From: Diphasiastrum complanatum
Taxonomy: Eukaryota; Streptophyta; Lycopodiopsida; Lycopodiales; Lycopodiaceae
DNA: 64,000 bases
Direction: 5' to 3'
Assembly: GCA_029204225.1 (NCBI GenBank)
Contig: CM055101.1
Span: 1,072,987 to 1,136,986 of the forward strand
The notes under the pieces are model-generated. The model did no database searches. It worked only from the letters and a program-made list of their open reading frames with translations, and had not been told where the DNA came from. Shown one piece after another: positions 34,201 to 43,344 of this stretch (position 1 is its first letter; every line of letters begins with the position of its first letter). A program made the translations under genes and the position numbers.

Positions 34201-35158
34201 TAACAATCTAGATATAGATGAAATCAAGATGGCACTCAAAAGAGAGTTTGAAATTCAAGATCTTGGTAAACTTCATTATATCTTAGGAATAGAGATTATT
34301 AGAACTTCTAAATCTACATTCATATGTCAAGAAAAGTATGTTAACTCTATTCTAAAAAGGTTTCATATGGAAGATTGTAAAGTTGTTTCTACTCCTATGG
34401 AATCAAATGTAAAGCTAACTACAAGAAGTAATGAAAGATCCTTCAAGGACATTACTCTCTATAGAAAGCTAATAGGATCTCTTATATGGTTAACCATCAC
34501 AAGACCTGATCTAAGCTTTGTGGTTGGTAAACTAAGTCAATTTATGCAAGATCCTAGTGAGGCTCATTGGAAGCTAGGAAAGAGAGTACTTAGATACATC
34601 TCGGGATCTAGAGATTTTGGCATCTTGTATGGAGGTACTACACCTAACCTTTGTGGATTTTCAGATTCAGATTTTGCAGGTGATCAAATGGATAGGAAGT
34701 CAACAAGTGCCTTTGCAATCTATCTTGGAGATGGAGTGGTCTCATGGCTATCAAAGAAGCAACCAACTATCTCTCTATCTTCCACCGAAGCCGAGTACAA
34801 GGCATTAACAACATGCACCAAGGAGATTCTTTGGATCAAGAGGATGTTATTGGATCTTCACTTGCTGGAACCAGAGAAGACTCCAATCATACTTTGTGAT
34901 AACCTTTCAGCCCAAAGCTTGGCAAGCAATCCTGTTTTTCATGCAAGGAGCAAGCACATTGAGATTGCTCACCATTTTGTGAGAGATCAAGTCATTGCCA
35001 AAGAGGTGGAGCTTCAACATGTCTCTTCAAAGGAGTGTGTAGCTGATATCTTCACCAAACCATTGGGAAAGGACCTATATTTAATGCATAGATCTAATCT
35101 TGGAATGTGCTCAAAGACTATGTTGAAACTAGCATCCAATGTTGAAGAGGGAGTGTGA
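31205..35158 (+). CDS. Copia gag-pol polyprotein, intact, 1317 aa
   Basis: Makes the capsid, protease, integrase, reverse transcriptase and RNase H needed for copy-and-paste transposition. Domains (residues): UBN2-type gag (about 1-220); Gly/Lys-rich stretch and CCHC knuckle CFYCGIKGHFANEC (250-263); aspartic protease WIDSGASSHM (Asp 309); GAG-pre-integrase VWHKRLGHPNF to CEHCALSKSH (about 440-485); integrase core with HSDIHSSS, FIDDFSRYTW, RSDNGGEY (about 566) and QNGVAERKNR (catalytic Glu about 603). The hinge ends RLTYDEKGKQ. RT runs from CKWIFKIKTNQDGSINKYKA, with MDVTNAFLNGDL and palm LLLIYVDDIILSG (about 988). RNase H has GFSDSDFAGD, SSTEAEYKAL and HIEIAHHFVRD, and ends with the ADIFTKPL motif. 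All catalytic residues are present. The start is the first ATG in the leader frame, in context AATCATGGC. The stop TGA is formed by the first five bases of the 3' LTR. The nearest relatives in the window are family A copies. Confidence 0.97.
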   Translation: MASNGGIMLESSERLSSSNYSTWKVRMESLLELNELMDIVAEIEERPLTLQEQQRFDKKAKRALHIIKMNVTNELLKEVGKCQSASEAWNALKKLFESKSTSRVLTLRRQIFSSRQREGESAHAFILRVKSLSDDLACIDENIKDGEIVQVMLNGLLNEHANLVQSFAIQRVLPSVVDLQEILLAEEHRLQSKLDGASLQGGGEEAFFTKGKFKGKGKGKGKWSKGGNFDHDDHSSSSSSTKNNKSKFKCFYCGIKGHFANECYKKKREQGERQGNLTIDEEEHNTCESLVMTSSLLANIDDNDPWWIDSGASSHMTRHKEYFTSLLSYEGEGNIIYTANDGQCDIKGIGTIPISLSTNRKANLENVLYIPSITKNLLSVSQMIDKGLDVEFIGDACLISKCGSLIAQGRRHGKLFKLDACVISNHEGCMAREQLTNQEVWHKRLGHPNFKSLEVMAKKELVLGLPKSLVTNNSVCEHCALSKSHRLAYSRSTSRSKEAFQLVHSDIHSSSTTSNGGEKMYATFIDDFSRYTWIYLLKSKDEVFAAFVKFKNEMENQFNTKIKCLRSDNGGEYTSNRFKDFCIAHGIKREMSSPRTPQQNGVAERKNRTLCECAKAMRLHANLAKSFWGEALACANYLCNRWTSASLDGKTPHEVLYGRRPSVKHCRIFGCTCFVNITLDDRTKEDPSSKKGVFVGYSEVSKAYKVYIPSTKKVVISRDVIFHEENVSNVVDVDVDVPTNHHDVQDVLDEDGDATPKQTSRKTQRQRAKPSRLTYDEKGKQVVDNSNFAFLTSFDEPTCVGEAIQKKEWIQAMDHEHQALIKSNTWRLVKLPKDKKAISCKWIFKIKTNQDGSINKYKARLVAKGYAQEYGIDYDETFAPVAKMVTIRILISLATLYDWDMWQMDVTNAFLNGDLEEDIYMEQPEGYVSHDEPNHVCYLQKSLYGLKQAPRSWYAKLNSFLLSQNFVMSEYDHSLYFRLNENDITLLLIYVDDIILSGGNNLDIDEIKMALKREFEIQDLGKLHYILGIEIIRTSKSTFICQEKYVNSILKRFHMEDCKVVSTPMESNVKLTTRSNERSFKDITLYRKLIGSLIWLTITRPDLSFVVGKLSQFMQDPSEAHWKLGKRVLRYISGSRDFGILYGGTTPNLCGFSDSDFAGDQMDRKSTSAFAIYLGDGVVSWLSKKQPTISLSSTEAEYKALTTCTKEILWIKRMLLDLHLLEPEKTPIILCDNLSAQSLASNPVFHARSKHIEIAHHFVRDQVIAKEVELQHVSSKECVADIFTKPLGKDLYLMHRSNLGMCSKTMLKLASNVEEGV
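35144..35153 (+). promoter_or_regulatory. Polypurine tract of copia C
   Basis: GAAGAGGGAG, all purine, immediately before the 3' LTR. It is the plus-strand primer site and lies inside the last codons of the polyprotein. Confidence 0.85.
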
Positions 35159-35808
35159 AAATTGTCAACATTTCCTAGCTAGTTTGAGGCCTAAATTGGC
35201 TAAAATTGTAAATAGTTTTGGTTCTGGAGTTTCACACGTGTGAACCAGGCCACAATGTTTTTATTTACTGTATTTTTTCAGTATGATGAAGTGTCAAACT
35301 TCATACCCTTCAAAATGAGACCATTTTGATGTATTTTGGTCATATAAGCCATTTTTAGCTATTTTTCCTATATAGGGAATATCTAGGGTCAAGTACCTTC
35401 TAGAGAGAGGAGAGAGAGTCATCTTCCTCATCCATAAATAGTAGGGAAGTCGTGGAGAACAGGTTGGAGAAACCTTTTGTATGCTTCATTGAGATCAATA
35501 GATCATTGTCATTGTTTCTTCCTCCATTGAGAGCATTGTTGTGTGTATTGTCTTCAAGCTATTGTGTATGATCTTAGGTGCTTTCCAAAAGTGATAGGCT
35601 GATGTATTATGGACTGTATAATGCTATTTTGGGCCGCACTTGATGTTTATGGAAGTTTCCATTTGTGATAAATGCTTTTTGATCAAGTTCTTTGCATTCT
35701 AGGTAGCATAGAATGTGTTGCCAATTCCTAGCTTATGTAGTTTGGAGTGCAAGCATTCAAGCCAATGATCTTGGAGTTTAGATCCACTTAGGATCTGTAT
35801 TTTTCACA
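35154..35808 (+). mobile_element. 3' LTR of intact copia C element
   Basis: 655 bp, differing from the 5' LTR at three positions only. Two adjacent differences (CA here, TG there) complete the 14-bp palindrome TTCACACGTGTGAA at 35231-35244. TCTTT follows at 35809-35813. Confidence 0.97.
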
Positions 35809-36220
35809 TCTTTGCCGAAGAGCTTCTGGGCTGAAGCTATCTCCACTACAGCTTACGTCCAAAACATAAATAAAAGTTTACTTTGGCATTATAGACTTTG
35901 TCACCTAAATTATTCTTTTGTACAACATGTGCTCCAAGCTGCATCTTAGGATGAAGATTTTCTCGCTAAACTGACTCTTTCAGGAGTCATGACAATGTTG
36001 TTGCAGGAAGAGACTGCGACACTCCATGGTAGATTTGAAATAACAGTTATCTGATATGGAGGTTCAGCTCCATGATAGAGATGATAAATGTAACAAACTT
36101 CAAGAGGAAGCCGTAATGCTAGTAGTGAGCTGATTGAAGCAAGGAACACACCACCATCAGGGGGACTACGCCAACGACTGATAGAACTACACAACCACAA
36201 CAACAAACTGGGGGATTTTT
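35809..36220 (+). pseudogene. Copia family E integrase, part 2, then foreign fragments
   Basis: 35809-35872 continues the integrase interrupted at 29377: LPKSFWAEAISTTAYVQN. The reading then jumps (35880) to a piece of GAG-pre-integrase from the same family (LLWHYRLCHLNYSFVQHVLQ, 35886-35945). Next, at about 35990-36216, comes a non-copia piece (LSDMEVQLHDRDDKCNKLQE) that also occurs at 57620-57830 on the minus strand as the end of the coiled-coil ORF of a gypsy element. A G-rich CTGGGGGATTTTTAAC at 36210-36225 resembles a polypurine tract plus LTR start. These pieces interrupt the copia E integrase, which resumes at about 36310. Confidence 0.65.
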
Positions 36221-36257
36221 AACAGGAGATCAAACTTGGGTTCCCATAACACGACAA

Positions 36258-36305
36258 CCTAGTGTTAAGCGGACAAGAACGATTGGATTTCTATCCTCTC
36301 CATCC
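36258..36305 (+). repeat. One arm of a hairpin element shared with 57540-57605
   Basis: CTAGTGTTAAGCGGACAAGA followed by ACGATTGGATTTCTATCC and TCTCCATCCCTATTC. The same arm occurs at 57553-57604, but there the 10-bp segment before GCGGACAAGAAC is reversed (TTAACACTAG) and is preceded by TTGTCCGC, forming a stem-loop. Confidence 0.5.
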
Positions 36306-36309
36306 CTAT

Positions 36310-36860
36310 TCATTAAGTTGTTCTAAATCCACATGGGACACCACATGAGGTCTGGACAGGTTATAAGGCTTCAATAAAGAACCTTTGTGTGTTCGGATGC
36401 ATTGCCTATGCACAGATCCCGAAGGAGACGAGAAAGAAATTCAACTTCCAAGGTCTCAAGACCATCCTTATCGTATACACTTCATCTGACAATACTTACA
36501 AGCTATACGACTCTGATACCTAGCAGATTTTATTCAGTAAGGATACAGTCTTTATCGAGGATCAGTTCGATGACTTCAAAGGCAAAGGCAAAGTTCCATG
36601 CGAACCTTCGATGCCTCTGCCTTTGATATGACAATTCGAGCCTTTGGCTCAAGCATGCCTCTAGTCGATGGACTACTCGACAACAAGTCAAACGAAGAAG
36701 TTGCTATTACTCAGCAATAACAAATCCAAGGACTAGATCATCAGCCGATGCCACTTCCTCCAAGAAGATCAAACCGAGTGCACACATAGCCCACGAGGTA
36801 CATTTCTGAGTTTGCATGTCTTTTAATGCAAGAGTCTACTACTATCGAAAAGGCTTTCCT
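36310..36860 (+). pseudogene. Copia family E integrase C-terminus and hinge
   Basis: Plus-strand readings with several stops: HGTPHEVWTGYKASIKNLCV, FGCIAYAQIPKETRKKFNFQ, YTSSDNTYKLYDSDT-stop-QI and FSKDTVFIEDQFDDFKGKGK. After a shift, PLPPRRSNRVHT-like wording is followed by a stop before the RT. This is the usual region between the integrase core and RT in copia (TPYEAWTGxKPSVxHLRVFG, KLYDPxTxKxxxSRDVxFxE). It continues the host element of the copia C insertion. The minus ORF at 36741-36926 is a shadow. No RT is seen beyond 36860. Confidence 0.75.
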
Positions 36861-37009
36861 TTTATTACCCTTTTTAGTTTTTCTTTTGGCTTTCTTCACT
36901 CCCTTAAGAAAATTCGTTAGAGACAATGCAAATTAGGCAGAGCCTTTAATGAATTTATGAAAAAACCTTGTGAAGCCCAAAAAAATTTAACTTCCCTAAT
37001 GGTTTTTAG

Positions 37010-38167
37010 GGCCAATTACGAACTTTTTGGACCTTATTGTATCGATCTCTAGACCTCGATCGAAAACGATATGTCCCTGTTTGAATGAACTCACACTTAG
37101 ACTTCTTAGCATAAAGCTTTGCTTGCCTTAGATTATCTAAGACTGTATGCAAATGCGGCTCGTGCTCCTCAAGAGTCTTACTGTAAATCAGTATGTCATC
37201 AAACAATACCACGAGAAACTTAGATATGGACGAAGAATATCGTTCATCATCTGTTGGAAGGTTGTCGGGGTATTAGTTAGACCAAGAGAAAAACTAAAAA
37301 TTTGTAATAGCTAGAATGAAAACCAGTTTTGGAAACACCCTGACCTAAGGTCCAATTTGGTGAAATACTTAGCACCATTCAATCGGTCCATTAAGTCATC
37401 CATCTGAGGTAAGGGATAACGGTTCTTAATAGTCATTTTATTAAGCTTTTTCTAATCGACACAAAGATGAATACCATTGTCTTTCTTGCCGGTTAACAAA
37501 ATAGGAGCTCCCAAAGAGGACTTACAGGGTGTAATATGACCCTTACGTAATGACTCTTTAAGCTGACTAGCAACTTCGTCTCCAATGGATATTCTTCGGG
37601 CAAGCCCAATATGAAATGCATCTTAAGGAGCACTCTGTTTATGCGGTTAAGAAGCCACAATGCAGCTTATTAGAAATCTTATAAAAAGACATCTAAGGGT
37701 TTTGTTCCCATTTGCAAAGTTGAAAATCGACGATAATATTCAAAATCGTCATGGACAGGCATATAGGTAGCCTTAAAGGCTACCTGGAAGTCATCCCAAG
37801 TAGTTGGGACCGTAGCTCGATCTTTAAGATCTTGCCACCATGAGTACGCTTTACCGCATAAGAACATGATGGCCGTAGCAATCCGTGAGCTATCTAGTAG
37901 ATCGTGCATGGAAAAATGTGAAGTCCATCGATCCAACCAGGCCAAGACCACATCTTGGTGTCTATACTTTTTCTCTCCAGTAAAAAACTTCGGATTAAAC
38001 ATCGGGTTAAGGAGTGCTTGCTAAGATTGGGACGTAGCCCGGATTTCGGCCTCCGCCCGTTCATGTTTAGTCCGTATGTCAACAATTTATTGCTGCACCA
38101 AATTAATTGCACACGTCATAATATCCATATCAGTCCATACGAGACTTGGAGCTCGAGTTTCTTCCAT
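37010..38167 (-). pseudogene. Ty3/gypsy (chromovirus-like) gag and RT, protease deleted
   Basis: Minus strand. ATG at 38167 starts gag (METRAPSLVWTDMD after a one-codon uncertainty), with two stops early, then MFNPKFFTGEKKYRHQDVVL, SHFSMHDLLDSSRIATAIMF, CGKAYSWWQDLKDRATVPTT and YYRRFSTLQMGTKPLDVFL to about 37679. Almost directly RT follows: LKESLRKGHITPCKSSLGAP, DNGIHLCVD-stop, [29 protein letters not shown] and TPTTFQQMMNDILRPYLS. The YxDD box reads LFDDILIYSKTLEEHEPHLH and RQAKLYAKKSKCEF near 37212-37090. The zinc knuckle and protease between gag and RT are missing, and so are the connection domain, RNase H and integrase. Stops and shifts are present throughout. Confidence 0.85.
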
Positions 38168-38234
38168 AGGAAAAGCAGTATGTAGCTAGAAGGTTGAGGA
38201 AAAATGGAGAACAACGGTATCAAAACCGTTAAAA

Positions 38235-38516
38235 ATTTATAACTAGAGAAGGGCTCAAGAAATCAAGTAAACTTGAGGACTAACAAACTCTACAAACAAC
38301 TTTGAGAATGAGGTAGAGGAAAATGAATGTACATCCTTTATTCCCTTCCTCAAAGCTTTCCCCTCTCCTCATGCAAAAAGGACAGTTGGGGCCCAATAAA
38401 GTCCCCATTTGTCCCTTCTAGGCTTTTCATACCATGTGGGACCATAAAATGGTGACGCATGACCCATGGACCCCAATAAATCATTAAACTTGGTTAAGTT
38501 TTGTCTCTCTCCAACA
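38235..38516 (-). mobile_element. Possible short 5' LTR of the chromovirus-like gypsy
   Basis: On the minus strand TGTTGGAGAGAGACAAAAC begins at 38516, and about 280 bp later the sequence leads into the gag leader. Short LTRs are usual for some chromovirus lineages. There is no recognisable initiator-Met PBS (only TGATACCGTTGTTC at about 38246), and no partner LTR exists here, so this is tentative. Confidence 0.35.
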
Positions 38517-38904
38517 AACTCCTACGTACCTTTCTCTACTCCTAAGCTTAGGAGATTAGCAGGTATAGAGGAGAAGGGAGAGAGATGTACGTTAAAAAAA
38601 GATAGCTACCAAGTTTCAACTTGGCCTCAATCTTTTAAGATTCATAAACTATTGTATTAGGGTAACTTAGAATTTATTGTCTTCTTCTTAGTAAATAAGA
38701 TTTGAAACTCAATGTTTGCTTTCATAAACTTTTAAAACATGGCTTTGTCAAAGGTTCCTTTGTGAGGGAAGCGTGGGGAGTGTACATTCTCCCAAGTCTC
38801 CCTTACAAATGGTCTATTCATTATTACAAGGAGTGAGGGCTGCGTGGGGAAAGACCGTTCTCCTCCTCCCACCTTTCTTTCTTTTATTGATTTCTCTCTC
38901 TCGT

Positions 38905-39130
38905 ACAGATCTGTAACACCCCCCGTACGGATCTAGTCCTCTTCCCAAACCTCGAGGAAGGGGGTGCGTAGGTTTACAGGCTCACACTGCAGCGAGCCTG
39001 AGGCCCATAAAATTTTTATTTTTATTATTTTTTTAATGAAAAAGGCCAGGGGAAGAAATATTTTCCCACCCAATCCGTACGACAGGCCTGCGGACTGAAC
39101 AAGACTGTTCAGACCCGCCGACGTCTTTCA
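38905..39130. other. GC-rich island with LTR-like start
   Basis: TGTAACACCCCCCGTACGG at about 38909 resembles the start of many plant gypsy LTRs (TGTAACACCCC). The block to 39130 is markedly GC-richer than its surroundings (GTACGG repeated, CCTGCGGACTGAAC). No end, PBS or partner was found. Confidence 0.3.
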
Positions 39131-39284
39131 TCTCTTTATTTTGGTTTTTTGTTTTTTTTTGAAACAAAACTCAAAACAAAAAGAGTTAAAGGGGGAAGAA
39201 CAAATCAAGAAAATGAAATTCTAAACTTTAAGCATAAAGTTCAAAAGGATTTTCAAACTATTAGTAGGCAATTACAAATCATTT

Positions 39285-39745
39285 CTAATAAAAAAAACCA
39301 AAGGTCAAGCTTAAAGTTACTATGATGCTGTAAGCTAACCTTTTGCTTTTACATATGCAAACCAGAAATTTGAGGCTTGAATAGTAAAAAGAATTACCAA
39401 TGTGAATTGCCTCTTTTAATCCATATGAACCATTCACATGCCAACCTTTTTCCAAGAAAACTTGAACAAAGGTTAAGACTAAAACGACCACATTCCATAT
39501 GAAGGAATACCCAACTACATAAGCAAAAATGGAAACGTGTGCACCTCGAAATGTTACAAATCCCATAAATTTTTTATCGCCTTGAAGGTTCTGCACACCC
39601 CAGATGACGCACTGTATCTGCCCATCCATAGGGTCACAACCGATCCACCCCCATGCACTGGAGCTATCGACATAGTCATGCCTAGTTGAGCCTCCTATGA
39701 TAACTGGCGTCCCATACACAACTAGAAAACTCTGTGTTTATCCAC
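39285..39745 (-). CDS. Unidentified membrane-protein-like ORF, partial
   Basis: An open frame of about 150 codons on the minus strand, entered without an ATG (FLVVYGTPVIIGGSTRHDYV). Then SSAWGWIGCDPMDGQIQCVI and GVQNLQGDKKFMGFVTFRG follow, then a strongly hydrophobic segment of about 25 residues (SIFAYVVGYSFIWNVVVLVL). After that comes FLEKGWHVNGSYGLKEAIHI, and it ends in a second hydrophobic run before the stop at 39285. The composition (Trp, Cys, Gly, balanced charge, one clear membrane span) looks like real protein, unlike the chance ORFs around it. The layout resembles the C-terminal end of an ABCG-type transporter, but I cannot identify it. It may be an exon or a captured gene fragment. 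Confidence 0.35.
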
Positions 39746-40105
39746 GCAGATTATCCACGCGACACCCAACAGTCGATTTTCCGAAATTTTGTTTGCATGG
39801 AACATCCACGTGTGGATTATAAAAGTTTTTGAACACACCTCCGGCCAGTCCACCGGTGTTTTTCTGACACGGCGCTAAAAAAATTATGCACGTGGATTAT
39901 CCGCACGAAATTGAATTTTGAAAATTCCGGCAACTGTTTCGGAGGGAAGGTTGGCGGCGCTGGAAGGTAGTTTTCGCATGGATAATCCACGTGTGGATTA
40001 TCCACGCAGATTTCAGTTTGTTCACCAGATCGGACCGGACCGGACGTTAAAGAAATCCACGCATGGATATCTTCTGCGTGGATTATCCATGCATGTTTTT
40101 TTTGC
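39730..40105. repeat. Palindrome-rich inverted-repeat (MITE-like) element
   Basis: About 370 bp in which TGGATTATCCACG-type words recur in both orientations: near 39737, 39750, 39808, 39895, 39980-40003, 40050 and 40076. The ends are inverted copies (left TTATCCACGCAGATTATCC, right reading back as GGATAATCCACGCAGAAG). At 39980-40003 two 11-bp arms, GGATAATCCAC and GTGGATTATCC, flank GT. The GC content is higher than the flanks. No target-site duplication could be fixed. The ORFs at 39817-40107 encode only the repeats. Confidence 0.55.
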
Positions 40106-41501
40106 ATGTTGATAATGACATGAAATTAGTTAAATAAATATATTTCTAAAGTGAATTACATTATTCTCAAGTGTCCTATGATGGCAAAAATTTATCAATA
40201 TAGTACATTTCAATTTTTACAATGTACACACATCCTTGTCACGACCATGTCATATATGTGCTGCCTAGTGTCACAAATGTCGAGACTTGGTCCCATCGAT
40301 GGCAACCTTGATGTAGGACTGCCTTAAGATGATAATCTCTATGTATATAGTAGTTATTATGATGAGAGAAATATACACTATCAGTTTTGCTTAAATAATT
40401 GGTCTTTCTAAGTAGCTTGCAAGAGCTTCATAGCTTATGTCCTTTGATAGCATAATTGGACATCTGCAAGATCCTATCAGTAGTATCAAAACCTTGGTGA
40501 GGTGCAGGTCTGTTGCTACAAAGCCAAATTTTGGAGAAATTCGAAGAGCCACTAAAGTTTTCTTCTACATGTTGTCGTATTAGTGATGAAAGAGCTAATT
40601 ATAGCCATTGATATTGGAATTTGTAGAGGAGCTGCAAGTTCAAGCTATTAGCAACTCACATAGATCTTTTGTTAAAGGATAAGCGAATACAATGTTGTTC
40701 ATGTGTGGTGTTTCGGAGGCTATTCTCACAAAACTAGAGAAATGGAATTGTTAGACCCAGCTAATTATTGGGGCAAGGGTGACATTAGCTAGACGGAGGA
40801 CTGAAGGAGCAATCATAGATAGAGACAAGGAATTGTTCCAAAAAATTGATTTTTTGGAGAGCTAGGGCTTTCAACTAGAAAATTGATGATTTATCACTAC
40901 ACAAGTCAATTTTTGTAGCAATAAAGACTTATAGTTTGTCACCTTAGTTGAGCAAGGGAGTTGTGAAAGAGTGATAGCTAGCCATGAACTAAAGGGCATG
41001 TTGTATCAAATACAAGCAATCTCGCCCTCAATGTAATGCCAATAACAAACACTTGGTACGGTTCTGTCTGCCCATTCATCACTATATACACCAATTTAGC
41101 ATCACAGTAGCATCATGCTCGAAAAGGGCCGAATCTATCGACTATCGGTAGCATGATGCTCGACTCAAAACTATCGAAGCCCTCACACTCAATTGTTGAC
41201 CTCGTACCAATCGCCCACTTCTGGTACTTTGCAGCTAGTTTGACAATGATAGCAGCCACGATCTACTTCAGATGACACAACAACTACAAAAGTGTAAATT
41301 GTACAAGCACCATGATGATAAAGATGATGATCATAATCTCATCAGAGACACACACAGTGTAGATGCTTTCATGCAACGATTCTTTCTATTAGATAATTGT
41401 TACAGAACGTAATTGGCTTCATGACCACGTGGCTTCACCTACAATTGTCTTGTGCTCTCTTATGTTATTAATAGTTATCACTATCACAAACTAACTTCTA
41501 C
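40106..41501. other. Uncharacterised stretch
   Basis: No domain was recognised. A pair of 11-bp palindromes, AGCATCATGCT (about 41108) and AGCATGATGCT (about 41151), each followed by CGA, is the only structure noted. Confidence 0.4.
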
Positions 41502-42192
41502 ATGGATTCCCAAAGCAAGGTTGGTCCCATCGTGGACAAGCTCGATGGATCCAACCCATTTGTGGAAATTTAAGATGAAGACAATGCTAATGGCTATTGA
41601 GAGTCACTACACACCCAAAATTGACTCTATCGAGAGTCATCATCATGATGTTGTTGTAGGAAGGTACTCGAAGGAGCGGATTCTCTAGTTCATCGACAGT
41701 TGACGCTCACACCCTGTACATAAACAAGAGCTTGAATAAGCAAAAGAAAAAAGGTTCAAAACAATCAAAGTTGAATCAGAAATCATCACAAGGTTGAGAG
41801 CAATCAAATCCACCATCTAAGAAGAAACTCTTCTACAAATATTACAAATGAACCAACCACGAGATCCAAGATTGCCACATATTACAATCCAATAACAACA
41901 GCAAAAGGCTATCGAATCAAATGGAAAATGCAACTGTAGAAGCAACTCAACTCACTCAAGAAGCGGATGATAATGCATTCATGAAAAATCATCAGAAAGC
42001 CTCAGACGATAGCTCCAAGTTTTTTTATTCTAGAGCCACTTAGCACATGACCAGTCTTATTGACTGTTTCAAATACTATATGTCTTACTTTACCAAGAAA
42101 TATATTCACCTGGATGACAAGAGCACACGTGTTATCGAAGGCGAAGGCATTGTGAGATTACATTATGCGAATGATTGATTCAAGCTATTTTT
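41502..42192 (+). pseudogene. Copia family E gag-protease relic
   Basis: ATG at 41502: MDSQSKVGPIVDKLDGSNPF. After a shift, HLWKFKMKTMLMAIESHY. Most of the gag body is deleted near 41690. It resumes at TVDAHTLYINKSLNKQKKKG with a degenerate zinc knuckle LFYKYYK-stop-TNHEIQDCH (Cys changed to Tyr). The protease flank is SSKFFYSRAT-stop-HMTSLI (the catalytic Asp-Ser-Gly has become Tyr-Ser-Arg), followed by KYIHLDDKSTRVIEGEGIVR. The copy at 54891-56205 on the other strand has the same words (MDS, KLDGANYHL, TNHKIQDCHILQ, SGATQHMTSH, IKGEGTVRL). It is broken throughout. Confidence 0.8.
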
Positions 42193-43344
42193 AAACAGAT
42201 CAAGAATAGTGTTATGCTCAAAAAAAGTTGATCAAGACATTCACCAAATTTTCAGAACGAGGACTATACAACACCAATATTCCTTGGCTTGAAATTGAGT
42301 GGCTATTTTAAGAATTTGATATGCGAACCATTTCTATTTGATTTGGGAGCTTTAGAGAGTGATTTTATTTTTGACAACATTCTAATGGAGTATGAGGTAT
42401 TCTACATGGATACTACTAGCAATGAAGAGATTCATTATTCCATAGCAATCCAACTCATATCAATACTCGGATTATTGTTCAATGCCTCATAGATACATAT
42501 ATCTTCTCCTGAATCAATGCTTCAGGCATATACATGGCCAGTTCTGGTTTACAAATCTTTAAAAGTAAATTTTATTTAAAATCCAAAATGGTTAAATCAG
42601 ATATCAACTCAGAAGGACATAACCAAGTAATATTTTTCAATGAAATTAATTTATATTGGCCAAATTTGCATGAAAATTTGACCAATTTTAAAGATATATA
42701 TTTTGGTCAATAATATGCCCAGAGAAATTTGTACGACTGAGTGTCATTCTTAATGCCATTGCTCATGGAAGCATTGTAATTTTGTTCATCAATTTGGTCA
42801 AACAACATGGATTGCCAGCTATGACAGAAAAGTTGGATGCAAGACAAAAACAAATTCCAAGGGAATTGGATAAGCATCCGACTTGGTATGATGTCAAAGA
42901 AGTAGATAAAAGAGGATATGGCAATTATACTCTATCCATTCCATGTAGATTGGCTATAAGAACAAGTTGGTTCCCTCTTTCAGCCCTCCAAAGTAATTAA
43001 CAAGGGTGTAGACTAAATTAATACTTAACAAGTGCTAAGAAGATCTATAAGAAGGCAAGAGACATCACTTTATCTTTTGGCTCATTTGTAAGTGAGAGCT
43101 CTAAGCTTCCCCTTGTGAATGTGAGCCTTGGGATTGTCAATTGCTAGGTCTCATGTGCGCTATCAACATGAATCCATGATCTACTCCATGCCTTGTAATA
43201 ATTTCTCATCCTTTATGTAATTGCATGGAGATCTTATTGTTTCTAGCTTCTATGCTTATGCTATCTTGAATGGTTTTTACTTCTTTTGCTATTAGCTTTA
43301 CTTTCATTGTAATGCCTATTAGTTTGGATTTGGCACATGACATA
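42193..43344. other. Uncharacterised stretch
   Basis: ORFs at 42289-42492 and 42782-43000 (plus) have no domain I recognise. 42782-43000 (KLDARQKQIPRELDKHPTWY) is protein-like in composition but orphan. Confidence 0.35.

Larger units (their letters stand above)
29378..35808 (+). mobile_element. Intact Ty1/copia LTR retrotransposon (family C), 6431 bp
   Basis: Two 655-bp LTRs (29378-30032 and 35154-35808) start TGTGAAAATTGTC and end TTTTTCACA. They differ at three positions by eye (29457, 29458 and 29591 against 35233, 35234 and 35367). A perfect 5-bp target-site duplication, TCTTT, lies at 29373-29377 and 35809-35813. PBS TGGTATCAGAGC adjoins the 5' LTR; a purine-rich GAAGAGGGAG adjoins the 3' LTR. 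One uninterrupted 1317-codon ORF carries every copia domain. It sits inside the integrase of a copia E pseudogene, whose reading is restored across the insertion. Low LTR divergence, an intact ORF and a clean target duplication point to recent transposition. Confidence 0.97.

Noticed and set aside
39817-40107. 96-codon minus ORF with HAWIIHAEDIHAWI-like wording
   Set aside because: The peptide repeats come directly from the DNA palindromes of the inverted-repeat element.
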